A stretch of DNA of 64,000 bases from contig NZ_CP027482.1 in the NCBI RefSeq assembly GCF_003443875.1, positions 1,860,001 through 1,924,000 of the forward strand, in the 5' to 3' direction. Position numbers and translations under genes: made by a program. Below the pieces are notes generated by a model that was not told where the DNA came from, made no database searches, and was given only the letters and a program-made list of their open reading frames with translations. Positions 57,306 to 64,000 of the stretch are shown piece by piece (the first letter of the stretch is position 1; each line of letters begins with the position of its first letter). The stretch comes from Aeromicrobium sp. A1-2 (GTDB lineage Bacteria > Actinomycetota > Actinomycetes > Propionibacteriales > Nocardioidaceae).

Positions 57306-57380
57306 GGGCGATTGGCGCAGCGGTAGCGCGCTTCCCTGACACGGAAGAGGTCACTGGTTCAAACCCAGTATCGCCCACCA
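57306..57380 (+). tRNA. tRNA-Val (anticodon GAC) with encoded CCA
   Basis: Acceptor GGGCGAT/ATCGCCC; anticodon loop CTGACAC gives GAC, decoding GUC/GUU; T loop TTCAAAC. The 3' CCA (57378-57380) is in the DNA, unlike the three other tRNAs here. A terminator follows directly. Confidence 0.97.
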
Positions 57381-57381
57381 T

Positions 57382-57412
57382 GAGAATCCCTCCCCACCGG
57401 AGGGATTTTCTC
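57382..57412 (+). terminator. Intrinsic terminator of the tRNA cluster
   Basis: TCCCTCC (57387-57393) pairs with GGAGGGA (57399-57405), loop of 5 nt, followed by TTTT. GAGAA and TTCTC on the two sides can extend the stem. It starts 2 nt after tRNA-Val(GAC). Confidence 0.88.
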
Positions 57413-57463
57413 ATTTACTCGGCAGTGCGGTCCTTCCACGACCGAACCACCCAGGGAGACGAC

Positions 57464-57706
57464 ATGACCGGCCAGAACCCACGCGCGACCAGGCCGCCGG
57501 GCCGGGTCCACACGATCGTCGGCGGCGTCTTCGGAGTCATGGCCATCCTGTTCTTCCCCATCCTGTTCGGCCCACTCGGAGCCATTTTGGGATTCATGGG
57601 TCACCGCAAGGGCGACAGGCCGCTGGGCACGTACGTCGGCGCCGGCTCGATCATGACCACGATCATCGGCATCACCCTGGGCGCCATCGCTAGCTCGGTG
57701 AGCTAG
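57464..57706 (+). CDS. Small two-span membrane protein
   Basis: 80 aa, unknown family. Proline-rich start, then two hydrophobic segments (TIVGGVFGVMAILFFPILFG and TYVGAGSIMTTIIGITLGAI) joined by GPLGAILGFMGHRKGDRPLG. ATG 57464 has GGGAG 6 nt upstream. Ends in a TAG that is shared, as CTAG, with the stop of the gene on the other strand. Confidence 0.68.
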   Translation: MTGQNPRATRPPGRVHTIVGGVFGVMAILFFPILFGPLGAILGFMGHRKGDRPLGTYVGAGSIMTTIIGITLGAIASSVS

Positions 57707-58011
57707 CACCACTCCTCGGGGCGGTCGTAGCCCTTCGCCGGCACCAACAGGTCAGCCTCGATCCAGCTGACTCCGAGGTGGTTGCCCACGCCTCCGGACA
57801 CGACCGCGACCAAGGCAAACCATTTGCCCCCGCTGTCGCGACGCCACTCGATCAGCAGGCCCGGCCATGGCGTCAGGCTGCCGTACTCCTTGGACTGCTT
57901 GACCCACACGTGGCGGTGCGGCTGCCTGGCAGGGTCGCGCCGATCCCCCTCGGATCGGTCCACGAATCCCATCCGGCCATGATAGAACACCTGTTCGACT
58001 GGATGCGCCAT
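57703..58011 (-). CDS. Conserved hypothetical protein, small soluble
   Basis: 102 aa, or 89 aa from ATG 57972. Tryptophan-rich: RHVWVKQSKEYGSLTPWPGL, LIEWRRDSGGKWFALVAVV, GVSWIEADLLVPAKG. I recall similar short proteins annotated as hypothetical across Actinobacteria, with HVWV and LLxEWRR conserved; role unknown. The stop overlaps the plus-strand gene stop by 4 nt (CTAG). Confidence 0.65.
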   Translation of the reverse strand: MAHPVEQVFYHGRMGFVDRSEGDRRDPARQPHRHVWVKQSKEYGSLTPWPGLLIEWRRDSGGKWFALVAVVSGGVGNHLGVSWIEADLLVPAKGYDRPEEWC

Positions 58012-58065
58012 AGGCCATCCGTGCGAGCAACTCCCCCGCCCGGAAGAACTGAATGAGGATCCGTC

Positions 58066-58094
58066 TTGTCAGATGCTCGAAACCGTCCTAATAT
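58066..58094 (+). promoter_or_regulatory. Consensus-like housekeeping sigma promoter
   Basis: TTGTCA (58066-58071), 17-nt spacer, TAATAT (58089-58094). It is close to the vegetative consensus and lies in an AT-rich patch. Start of transcription would be near 58101, giving a leader of about 40 nt before the small gene at 58140. Confidence 0.7.
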
Positions 58095-58139
58095 CTTGTC
58101 GAAAATCTCTGTGATGTGACGGTTGTGGGGAGGCCTGGC

Positions 58140-58307
58140 ATGACACGACGACGCAGGAGTTCAGGGTACGAATCACCGATTGCCGAGGACGAACTGAGCT
58201 GGCGGATGGGGTCCAGCGCGGGTCGTCGGCTCGAGGAACGACTCAGGTCGACTGGCTGGACGCGAGGCCGCACTCTCCCGGTGGAGGAGATCGCCGCAGA
58301 GGACTGA
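58140..58307 (+). CDS. Small basic hypothetical protein (55 aa)
   Basis: 55 aa: basic start (MTRRRRSSGYESP), an acidic patch AEDELSWRMGSS, then AGRRLEERLRSTGWTRGRTL and an acidic end (VEEIAAED). Two predicted helices, no membrane span, no known domain. ATG 58140 follows GGGGAGG at good distance, and a near-consensus promoter precedes it, so it is probably expressed. An in-frame ATG at 58116 is a weaker start. Confidence 0.6.
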   Translation: MTRRRRSSGYESPIAEDELSWRMGSSAGRRLEERLRSTGWTRGRTLPVEEIAAED

Positions 58308-58533
58308 CCTCGCGGTGCGGCGGAGTTGAGGGGCCCCGCGGTCGGCGATGCCCAGGGAGTGGGCCAGCGCCGGCGGCGGGGCTGCGTCCGTGCTGCATTT
58401 GGGAGTGGCTCGCTCGGACATCGGCAACGCTAGGCACGTCGTATTGACTTTTCCAGCGGAACCACATGAAACAATTCACCGCAATGATTTTGCAGTGCGC
58501 GGCAGCCAGTGGCCGTCAGGACCAAGCGGGCGC
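58308..58533. other. Gene-free gap
   Basis: No gene I can support. An in-frame 30-codon ORF at 58466-58558 (MKQFTAMILQ...) overlaps the yihY 3' end and is probably chance. No terminator with a T-run seen. Confidence 0.4.
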
Positions 58534-59433
58534 TCACGTCTCGACCCGTGCGCTTCGATGACCCCAGTGCGAATCCTCGAGACCCTGCTCGATCGCAACG
58601 TTGATCGCCGCCCCGATCAGCACCGCGATCGACAGGACGTACAACCACAACAGCACCGCGATGGGTGCGGCGAGCGGTCCATAGATCGACGTGCCGCCCG
58701 TCGAGAAGCCGAGAGCCCAGCGGACGAAGTAGCTGCCGAAGATCCACAGCAGCAACGTGAACACTGCCCCGGGCAGGCCAACCCGCCACTGCTTCCGCAC
58801 CGGCACCGCCAGGTGGTAGAGCGTGGTGAGGAATCCGACCGACAACAGGAGCACCGCTGGCCAGTAGAAGTAGCGCAGGAAGGCGAACCTGTCGGTCAGG
58901 ATGTCGGCCGCAACCTGCGGACCGGCCAGCACGAGCGGCACCAGGATGATCCCGACCAGCAACGCGATGATGTAGAGCGCGAACGACAGCGCCCGAGTCT
59001 TGACGATGCCGCGGTGTCCGCCGAGGCCGTAGATGATCGAGATCGTGTCGATGAAGACGTTGAGAGCACGCGAGCCGGACCACAGGGCGAGCACGAAACC
59101 AATCGAGATCACGTCGATGCGACCGGCCCCCAGCACGTCGTTGAGCGTCGGCGCTATGACCTGGTCGACGGTGTCGGGCGTCAGCGCCTGGGAAGCCAGT
59201 TCGATGACCCGGTCCTTGAGCACGTCGACCTTGGCCACGTCGTAGCGCTCCGCGACGAAGCCGATCGTGCCGGCCAGGCCGAAGACCAACGGCGGAAGCG
59301 ACAGGATCGCGAAGAACGCCGCTTCGGCGGCCAGGCCCGTCACGCGATAGCGGAAGCAGCTGCTCACGGTGCGGGCGACAACCCTCTTGCCCGACTGGGC
59401 GACCCCCGGTCGGTCTACCGGTTCCACCACCAT
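58534..59433 (-). CDS. yihY: YihY/BrkB family inner-membrane protein
   Basis: 299 aa with six spans. Family signatures: EAAFFAILSLPPLVFGLAG near the start, LWSGSRALNVFIDTISIIYG, and GTSIYGPLAAPIAVLLWLYV. Often misnamed ribonuclease BN; the real role is unclear. ATG 59433 is chosen because the family N-terminus follows it and because the next gene starts only 17 nt away in the other direction. Confidence 0.85.
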   Translation of the reverse strand: MVVEPVDRPGVAQSGKRVVARTVSSCFRYRVTGLAAEAAFFAILSLPPLVFGLAGTIGFVAERYDVAKVDVLKDRVIELASQALTPDTVDQVIAPTLNDVLGAGRIDVISIGFVLALWSGSRALNVFIDTISIIYGLGGHRGIVKTRALSFALYIIALLVGIILVPLVLAGPQVAADILTDRFAFLRYFYWPAVLLLSVGFLTTLYHLAVPVRKQWRVGLPGAVFTLLLWIFGSYFVRWALGFSTGGTSIYGPLAAPIAVLLWLYVLSIAVLIGAAINVAIEQGLEDSHWGHRSARVET

Positions 59434-59450
59434 GGCTCTACCGTAGCGAC

Positions 59451-61100
59451 ATGGATCCCCTCCAGCGTGCACCTTCCAATCAGGCGATCCCGCTGGTCGG
59501 CTACAACGTCGCGACCGCCGACCGGGCCTTGATGGATTCCGTCGCTGCTTTCGGTGGCGTCCACGCCGCGGAGATCGCCGATGCGATCGAGCCGATGGGG
59601 CGCCTGGCCGGATCCGCCGAGACGCGCGAGCACTGGCACCTGGCCAACGAGAACGAGCCGGTCCTGCGTACCAACGACCGGTTCGGCAACCGCATAGACG
59701 AGGTCGACTTCCACCCGTCGTGGCACTGGCTGATGACACAGGGCGTCGGCTTCGGCTTGACCGCCGAGCCCTGGACGTCGGACTCCCCCGTCGCCCACCT
59801 GAAGCGTGCCGCCGGCTTCTTCACGTGGGGCCAGTCCGAGGCCGGGCACATGTGCCCGATCACCATGACATACGCCGTCGTGCCGGCTCTTCGAGCCGAT
59901 GACGCACTCGCCAAGCAGTGGACCTCCGGGCTGGCGTCCCGCACGTACGACTTCGGGCTTCGCCCCCCAGAGGGCAAGGCTGGCCTGCTCGCCGGCATGG
60001 GAATGACTGAAAAGCAGGGCGGCTCGGACCTGCGCACCAACAGCACGATCGCCCGCCCCACCGAGACACACGGCGAATACCTGCTCACGGGCCACAAGTG
60101 GTTCACCTCGGCGCCCATGAATGACGTGATCCTCGTGTTGGCGCAGGCCACTGAAGGCATGACGTGCTTCGTGGTGCCGCGAGTGCGCCCGGACGGCACC
60201 CGCAACGCGCTGTCGATCGTGCGACTCAAGGACAAGCTCGGCAACCGGTCCAACGCATCCAGCGAGCTTGAGTTCAACGACGCGTACGCGACCCGGCTCG
60301 GCGACGAGGGCCGCGGCATCCGCACGATCATCGAGATGGTCTCGGCCACGCGGATGGATTGCATCCTCGGCTCGGCCGGCATCATGCGCAAGGCACTCGC
60401 CGAGGCGACGTGGCACGCGAGCCACCGGGCCGCCTTCGGCGCGACGCTGGCTGACCAGCCGGCGATGACCAACGTCCTCGCCGACCTGGCGGTCGAGAGC
60501 GAGGCGGCCACGATGGTGGCGCTGCGGCTGGCCTCCGCCGTCGACCGACCGGATGACCCGCACGAGCAGGCGCTGCGTCGGATCGGCCTGGCGCTGGAGA
60601 AGTTCTGGGTCTGCAAACGGACGCCATTCATGGTCGCCGAGGCGCTGGAGTGCCTGGGCGGCAACGGCTACGTCGAGGAGTCGGGGATGCCCCTGCTGTT
60701 CCGCGAGTCGCCGCTCAACTCGATCTGGGAAGGCAGCGGGAACGTCAACGCGCTCGACGTGCTGCGCGCGCTCGGGCGGGAGCCCGAGACTCTGGACGCG
60801 TGGATCACCGAGGTCGGCTCGGTCCGGGGTGAGGACAGGCGCCTGGACGCCGTCGTCGACGAGGTGCTGACCGAGCTCGCAGACCTGACCGACATCGAAG
60901 TGCGTGCGCGCCGCATCGCCGGCCGGATGGCCACGGCACTGCAGGGCACCGTCCTACTGAAGCACGGCGACCCGGCGGTCGCCGACGCCTTCTGCGCCTC
61001 GCGCCTCGGCGGCGACTGGGGCGGTACGTTCGGCACCCTCCCGCGCGGTCTCGATCTCGCGGGCATTGTTGCCCGCGCCATCCCTCACCTGGAGAGCTGA
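59451..61100 (+). CDS. AidB-like acyl-CoA dehydrogenase family flavoprotein
   Basis: 549 aa, near E. coli AidB in size. The stretch MTEKQGGSDLRTNSTIA is characteristic of AidB-type proteins; TGHKWFTSAPMNDVILV and ECLGGNGYVEESGMP are general ACAD motifs for FAD and the C-terminal dehydrogenase region. AidB is induced by alkylation damage in E. coli and binds DNA; isovaleryl-CoA dehydrogenase activity is weak. Whether this one acts on DNA damage or acyl-CoA is open. The start is 17 nt from yihY, so its promoter overlaps the yihY 5' end. Confidence 0.85.
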   Translation: MDPLQRAPSNQAIPLVGYNVATADRALMDSVAAFGGVHAAEIADAIEPMGRLAGSAETREHWHLANENEPVLRTNDRFGNRIDEVDFHPSWHWLMTQGVGFGLTAEPWTSDSPVAHLKRAAGFFTWGQSEAGHMCPITMTYAVVPALRADDALAKQWTSGLASRTYDFGLRPPEGKAGLLAGMGMTEKQGGSDLRTNSTIARPTETHGEYLLTGHKWFTSAPMNDVILVLAQATEGMTCFVVPRVRPDGTRNALSIVRLKDKLGNRSNASSELEFNDAYATRLGDEGRGIRTIIEMVSATRMDCILGSAGIMRKALAEATWHASHRAAFGATLADQPAMTNVLADLAVESEAATMVALRLASAVDRPDDPHEQALRRIGLALEKFWVCKRTPFMVAEALECLGGNGYVEESGMPLLFRESPLNSIWEGSGNVNALDVLRALGREPETLDAWITEVGSVRGEDRRLDAVVDEVLTELADLTDIEVRARRIAGRMATALQGTVLLKHGDPAVADAFCASRLGGDWGGTFGTLPRGLDLAGIVARAIPHLES

Positions 61101-61724
61101 ATGCGCCTTTTGTCCATGGCGGCCGCACTGGCCGCCACGATCACCCTTGTCTCGGCTCTGGCACTGCGCGCCGCAGATCCGATGCTCGCCGTCGCGGCCG
61201 TCGCGGCCGTCGCTGTGCTGTTCACCTGGTACGCCCAGCTGCACAGCACCGACGAGAGCTCGGGGCTCTGGCTGGCCAATCCGGCATCGGCTGTCACGCT
61301 CGCCATCGTGCGCCGCGGCTCGTGGTCGACGCTCCTGCCCGTCCTCGCTGCGCACACCGTCGGCGCGGTGCTCGGCGGGCTCGCCGCGCTCGCTCTGGAT
61401 GACCGGCTTGGCCAGACCATTGTCTTCACCCAGCCGAGCCTCGTCGTGACCGCGGTGGGTGCCGCACTCGTCGGTCTCGTCGGCGCCTGGGCGACGCTCA
61501 CGATCGACGGCGGCGGCCATGAGTCGTACGCCGCCGTGCCGGCGATCGTCGGAGGCGCGGTCCTGCCGCTCGGCCTGATCGCGGTGTTCCACCCGGCTGC
61601 CGTCGTCGGTCTGGCGACTGCCGGGCTCGTGCCGTGGGACGTGGCCCTGGTCGCTGCCGGGACGACGCTCGTCGCGTCGATCGTGGGTGCGTACGCCGTC
61701 GCGGTCCTCGTCCCGGCGGAGTGA
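61101..61724 (+). CDS. Aquaporin-like hypothetical membrane protein
   Basis: 207 aa with about six hydrophobic segments. Two half-loop-like motifs resemble aquaporin NPA boxes: WLANPASAVTLAIVRRG after span 2 and VFHPAAVVGLATAG after span 5. The second has HPA instead of NPA and the first has SAV inserted, so a working channel is unproven. It starts one base after the AidB-like stop with GGAGAG before it, so the two genes are coupled. Confidence 0.6.
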   Translation: MRLLSMAAALAATITLVSALALRAADPMLAVAAVAAVAVLFTWYAQLHSTDESSGLWLANPASAVTLAIVRRGSWSTLLPVLAAHTVGAVLGGLAALALDDRLGQTIVFTQPSLVVTAVGAALVGLVGAWATLTIDGGGHESYAAVPAIVGGAVLPLGLIAVFHPAAVVGLATAGLVPWDVALVAAGTTLVASIVGAYAVAVLVPAE

Positions 61725-62040
61725 CACAGGTCACATCAGCAGCCGTTTCCCCGCGTGCGCTAGTCACGCCGTCTCACATTACGGACGGTCGTCTCAAATC
61801 ATGAGATGATTGGTTGTCACCCCGGACGCATGTCCGCAGACTGGTCACATGATCGCTGCACAGACCCTCCGGCTCGTGGTACGCCTCCACGTTGACCTCG
61901 GTCGAGTGCACAACATGATGTGTCGCTGATCAACGCGCGACCTCTGTTCTGATCTCCAGTCTCGATCACACCAGGCGTGCGGCGACCTCGTCCGTGACGA
62001 AACCGGGTGATCGCCGTGTGCCCTGTCCAAGGGAATCCTC
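61725..62040 (+). promoter_or_regulatory. Long leader of the sulfur-assimilation operon
   Basis: About 316 nt between the membrane protein and the reductase. It holds an inverted repeat AATCAT-GAG-ATGATT (61797-61811), a GGAC/GTCC dyad near 61823, the leader peptide at 61849, and about 110 nt after it that could carry attenuation structures. No T-run terminator was identified. Confidence 0.5.
61849..61929 (+). CDS. Putative cysteine-responsive leader peptide
   Basis: 26 codons from ATG 61849 to TGA 61929. The core RLHVDLGRV and the ending MMCR (Cys-Arg-stop) match the short leader peptides found upstream of sulfur genes in Streptomyces and relatives, whose consensus is an R-x-HVDL-x-R segment with a C-terminal Cys. 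Slow translation at the Cys codon near the stop would report cysteine shortage and control the reductase. It lies 112 nt before the reductase start. Confidence 0.72.
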   Translation: MIAAQTLRLVVRLHVDLGRVHNMMCR

Positions 62041-63735
62041 ATGGCAACAGCCACCGAAACGGAAACACCCACACGTCAGGCGCGACCCCGACGCGGCGAG
62101 GGCCAGTGGGCGCTGGGCTACCGCGAACCACTGAACGCGAACGAGCAGTCCAAGAAGGACGACAACCCACTCAACGTCCGGGCCCGCATCGAGAGCATCT
62201 ACTCCCAGCGCGGCTTCGACTCGATCGACCCGGGCGACATGCGCGGACGCTTCCGCTGGTGGGGCCTCTACACGCAGCGCAAGGCTGGCATCGACGGCGG
62301 CCGAACCGCGACCCTCGAGCCCGAAGAGCTCGAGGACAAGTACTTCATGCTCCGGGTCCGCGTCGACGGCGGACAGCTGAACCTTGCTCAGCTGCGGACG
62401 ATCGCCGACCTTTCGCAGGCCTATGGTCGCGACTCCGCTGACCTGACAGACCGGCAGAACGTCCAATACCACTGGATCGACATCCGGGATGTCCCGACGA
62501 TCTGGGAGCGCCTCGAGGCCGTCGGCCTCTCGACCCAGGAGGCGTGCGGTGACTGCCCGCGAGTCATTCTCGGCAGCCCCGTTGCCGGGGTGTCGCTGGA
62601 TGAGATCATCGACGGCACGCCAGCGATCGAGCAGATCGAGCGCGAGTTCATCGGCGACCAGGCGTTCTCCAACCTCCCGCGCAAGTTCAAGACCGCGATC
62701 AGCGGCCACCCCGGCCACGACGTCGTCCCGCAGATCAACGACATCGCCTTTGCCGGCGCGGTGCACCCCCAGCATGGACCCGGCTTCGACCTCTGGGTGG
62801 GCGGCGGCCTCTCGACCAACCCCATGTTGGCGCAGCGGGTCGGCGTGTGGGTGCCGCTCGACGAGGTGGCCGACGTCTGGAAGGGCGTCACGAGCATCTT
62901 TCGCGACTACGGCTACCGGCGCCTGCGCACCCGTGCGCGGCTGAAGTTCCTGATTGCCGACTGGGGCGTCGAGAAGTTCCGCGAAGTGCTCGAGACCGAG
63001 TACCTCGGACGTACGCTCGTCCACCTCGACGCGCCCGAGGCGCCCGAGGCGCCCGCCACCCCGGCGGATCACGTCGGCGTGTTCCGGCAGACCGACGGCA
63101 AGTATTTCGTGGGCGCCGCGCCCACGGTCGGCCGCATCTCCGGCACGCTGCTGCACCAGGTCGCCGACATCGTCGAGGCCCACGGCAGCGACAGAATCCG
63201 CACGACGCCGATGCAGAAGCTGCTGGTCCTGGATGTCGAGGAGCATCGGGTCGAGTCACTCGTGGCCGCCCTCGCTGAGATCGGCCTCCACGCTCGCCCG
63301 TCGCAGTGGCGTCGCAACACGATGGCGTGCACGGGCATCGAGTTCTGCAAGCTCGCGATCGTCAACACCAAGGATCGCGCCAAGGACCTGATCGCCGAGC
63401 TCGAGCAGAGGGTGCCCGAGCTCGACTCCCCCATCACGGTCAACGTCAACGGCTGCCCCAACTCGTGCGCCCGCATCCAGACCGCCGACATCGGCCTCAA
63501 GGGCATGTTGGTCAACGACGCCGACGGCAACACCGTGGAGGGCTTCCAGGTGCACCTCGGTGGCGCGCTCGGGCTCGAGGCTGGCTTCGGTCGCAAGTTG
63601 CGGGCGCACAAGGTCGCCGGGGACCGCCTTCCCGACTACATCGAGAAGCTCTCCCGGACGTACCTCGAGCAGCGTGAGCACGGCGAGCCCTTCGCCCGGT
63701 GGGTCGCCCGAGCCGACGACGAGGTGCTGCGATGA
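62041..63735 (+). CDS. sir: Ferredoxin-dependent sulfite/nitrite reductase (siroheme)
   Basis: 564 aa. Siroheme/4Fe-4S ligands: ACTGIEFCKLA (C-x5-C) and NGCPNSCARI (C-x3-C). The N-terminal half has the ferredoxin-type half-domain with RWWGLYTQRKAG and LTDRQNVQYHWIDI. Both assimilatory sulfite and nitrite reductases have this form; the leader peptide, the zinc-ribbon gene and the siroheme gene downstream favour sulfite. ATG 62041 follows AAGGGAATCCTC. Overlaps the next gene by 4 nt. Confidence 0.9.
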   Translation: MATATETETPTRQARPRRGEGQWALGYREPLNANEQSKKDDNPLNVRARIESIYSQRGFDSIDPGDMRGRFRWWGLYTQRKAGIDGGRTATLEPEELEDKYFMLRVRVDGGQLNLAQLRTIADLSQAYGRDSADLTDRQNVQYHWIDIRDVPTIWERLEAVGLSTQEACGDCPRVILGSPVAGVSLDEIIDGTPAIEQIEREFIGDQAFSNLPRKFKTAISGHPGHDVVPQINDIAFAGAVHPQHGPGFDLWVGGGLSTNPMLAQRVGVWVPLDEVADVWKGVTSIFRDYGYRRLRTRARLKFLIADWGVEKFREVLETEYLGRTLVHLDAPEAPEAPATPADHVGVFRQTDGKYFVGAAPTVGRISGTLLHQVADIVEAHGSDRIRTTPMQKLLVLDVEEHRVESLVAALAEIGLHARPSQWRRNTMACTGIEFCKLAIVNTKDRAKDLIAELEQRVPELDSPITVNVNGCPNSCARIQTADIGLKGMLVNDADGNTVEGFQVHLGGALGLEAGFGRKLRAHKVAGDRLPDYIEKLSRTYLEQREHGEPFARWVARADDEVLR

Positions 63736-63935
63736 CCGCCCGCGCTGTGCCGTTTCACTGCCCCTACTGCGCCGACGAGGACCTGCGTCCCCACGGCGAG
63801 AAGCACGGCGAGTGGGAGTGCCGCTCCTGCCTCAGGGCATTCCGCCTCGGCTTCATCGGACAGCTCGCCCCCACCAACCTGACCACCCACGAGACACCCA
63901 CTGCAGCACCAAACGGAAGGAGGACAGCATCATGA
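63732..63935 (+). CDS. Small zinc-ribbon protein of the sulfite reductase operon
   Basis: 67 aa. Two CxxC pairs: HCPYCADEDLRPHGEKHGEW and ECRSCLRAFRLG, then a polar tail. Similar small proteins (CPYC...WxCRSC) sit after the sulfite reductase in Streptomyces, function unknown. It overlaps the reductase stop and the chelatase start by 4 nt each. Confidence 0.85.
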   Translation: MTARAVPFHCPYCADEDLRPHGEKHGEWECRSCLRAFRLGFIGQLAPTNLTTHETPTAAPNGRRTAS

Positions 63936-64000
63936 CCGCACCAGCACTCATTGCTCTTGCGCATGGCAGCCGCGATCCGCGTTCTGCCCAGACGATCACA
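63932..64000 (+). CDS. Sirohydrochlorin chelatase (CbiX family), 5' end only
   Basis: The first 23 residues, MTAPALIALAHGSRDPRSA, carry the LAHGSRDPR start typical of CbiX/SirB, which puts iron into sirohydrochlorin to make siroheme for the reductase upstream. The gene leaves the window. GGAAGGAGGA lies 5-15 nt before the ATG at 63932. Confidence 0.85.
   Translation, partial: MTAPALIALAHGSRDPRSAQTIT

Noticed and set aside
58466..58558. 30-codon frame MKQFTAMILQ...
   Set aside because: Overlaps yihY, no ribosome site of quality, and the spacing from TTGACT to a -10 is poor.

Overview
The window comes from a GC-rich actinobacterium. The conserved order nusB-efp-pepQ-aroBKC-aroE-mltG-ruvX-alaS-rarA-aspS-hisS, followed by rsh-apt-secFD-yajC-ruvBAC-yebC-pdxTS and then the fprB/AurF-like pair and pgsA-HIT-thrS, points to Nocardioidaceae, probably Aeromicrobium or a close relative. 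The genus is an inference from gene order and base composition, not from a search. Most of the window is chromosomal core on the minus strand, tightly packed, with many 1-nt (TGATG) or 4-nt (ATGA/GTGA) stop/start overlaps that indicate translational coupling.

Region by region. 1-2.3 kb: an OpuC/ProVWX-type compatible-solute ABC importer, cut by the window edge. 2.4-3.3 kb: a lone WecG/TagA glycosyltransferase with a double hairpin in its leader. 3.3-20.3 kb: translation factors, the shikimate pathway, cell-wall lytic transglycosylase MltG, three aminoacyl-tRNA synthetases (Ala, Asp, His) and rarA. A plus-strand guanidinium exporter of the Gdx/SugE type sits among them behind a clear guanidine-III riboswitch. 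20.4-23.2 kb: a DUF349 protein and a polysaccharide pyruvyl transferase-like gene on the plus strand. 23.1-33.6 kb: (p)ppGpp synthetase/hydrolase, apt, a lipoprotein, Sec accessory proteins, RuvABC, YebC and PdxT.

33.9-38.1 kb: the most unusual part. A six-gene operon lies between pdxT and pdxS, which are usually adjacent. It encodes three SipW-like (Ser/His) signal peptidase modules, secreted TasA/camelysin-like proteins with SipW-type signal regions, and a protein ending in an LPDTG sortase signal. One gene joins a complete SipW-like peptidase to a substrate-like domain in one polypeptide. pdxS has its own strong intrinsic terminator just upstream of the operon, and a stress-sigma-like promoter may drive it.

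38.2-45.2 kb: pdxS, a ferredoxin-domain NADPH reductase with an AurF-like diiron protein behind a palindromic operator, PI-phosphate synthase-like PgsA, a HIT protein and thrS. 45.3-51.7 kb: a REC-PAS-PAS histidine kinase, a cholesterol-oxidase-like GMC enzyme, and a TetR / Baeyer-Villiger monooxygenase / acetoacetate-decarboxylase-fold cassette that looks catabolic. 51.7-58.3 kb: an ECF sigma factor fused to a zinc-finger anti-sigma-like and membrane region, an excalibur-domain nuclease with a small excalibur protein, four tRNAs (Val-CAC, Gly-GCC, Cys-GCA, Val-GAC), a PabC-like enzyme and several small unknown proteins. 58.5-64 kb: a YihY membrane protein, an AidB-like flavoprotein with a membrane partner, and the start of a sulfur-assimilation operon (leader peptide, siroheme sulfite/nitrite reductase, zinc-ribbon protein, sirohydrochlorin chelatase). 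No insertion sequence, prophage, CRISPR array or rRNA gene was seen.
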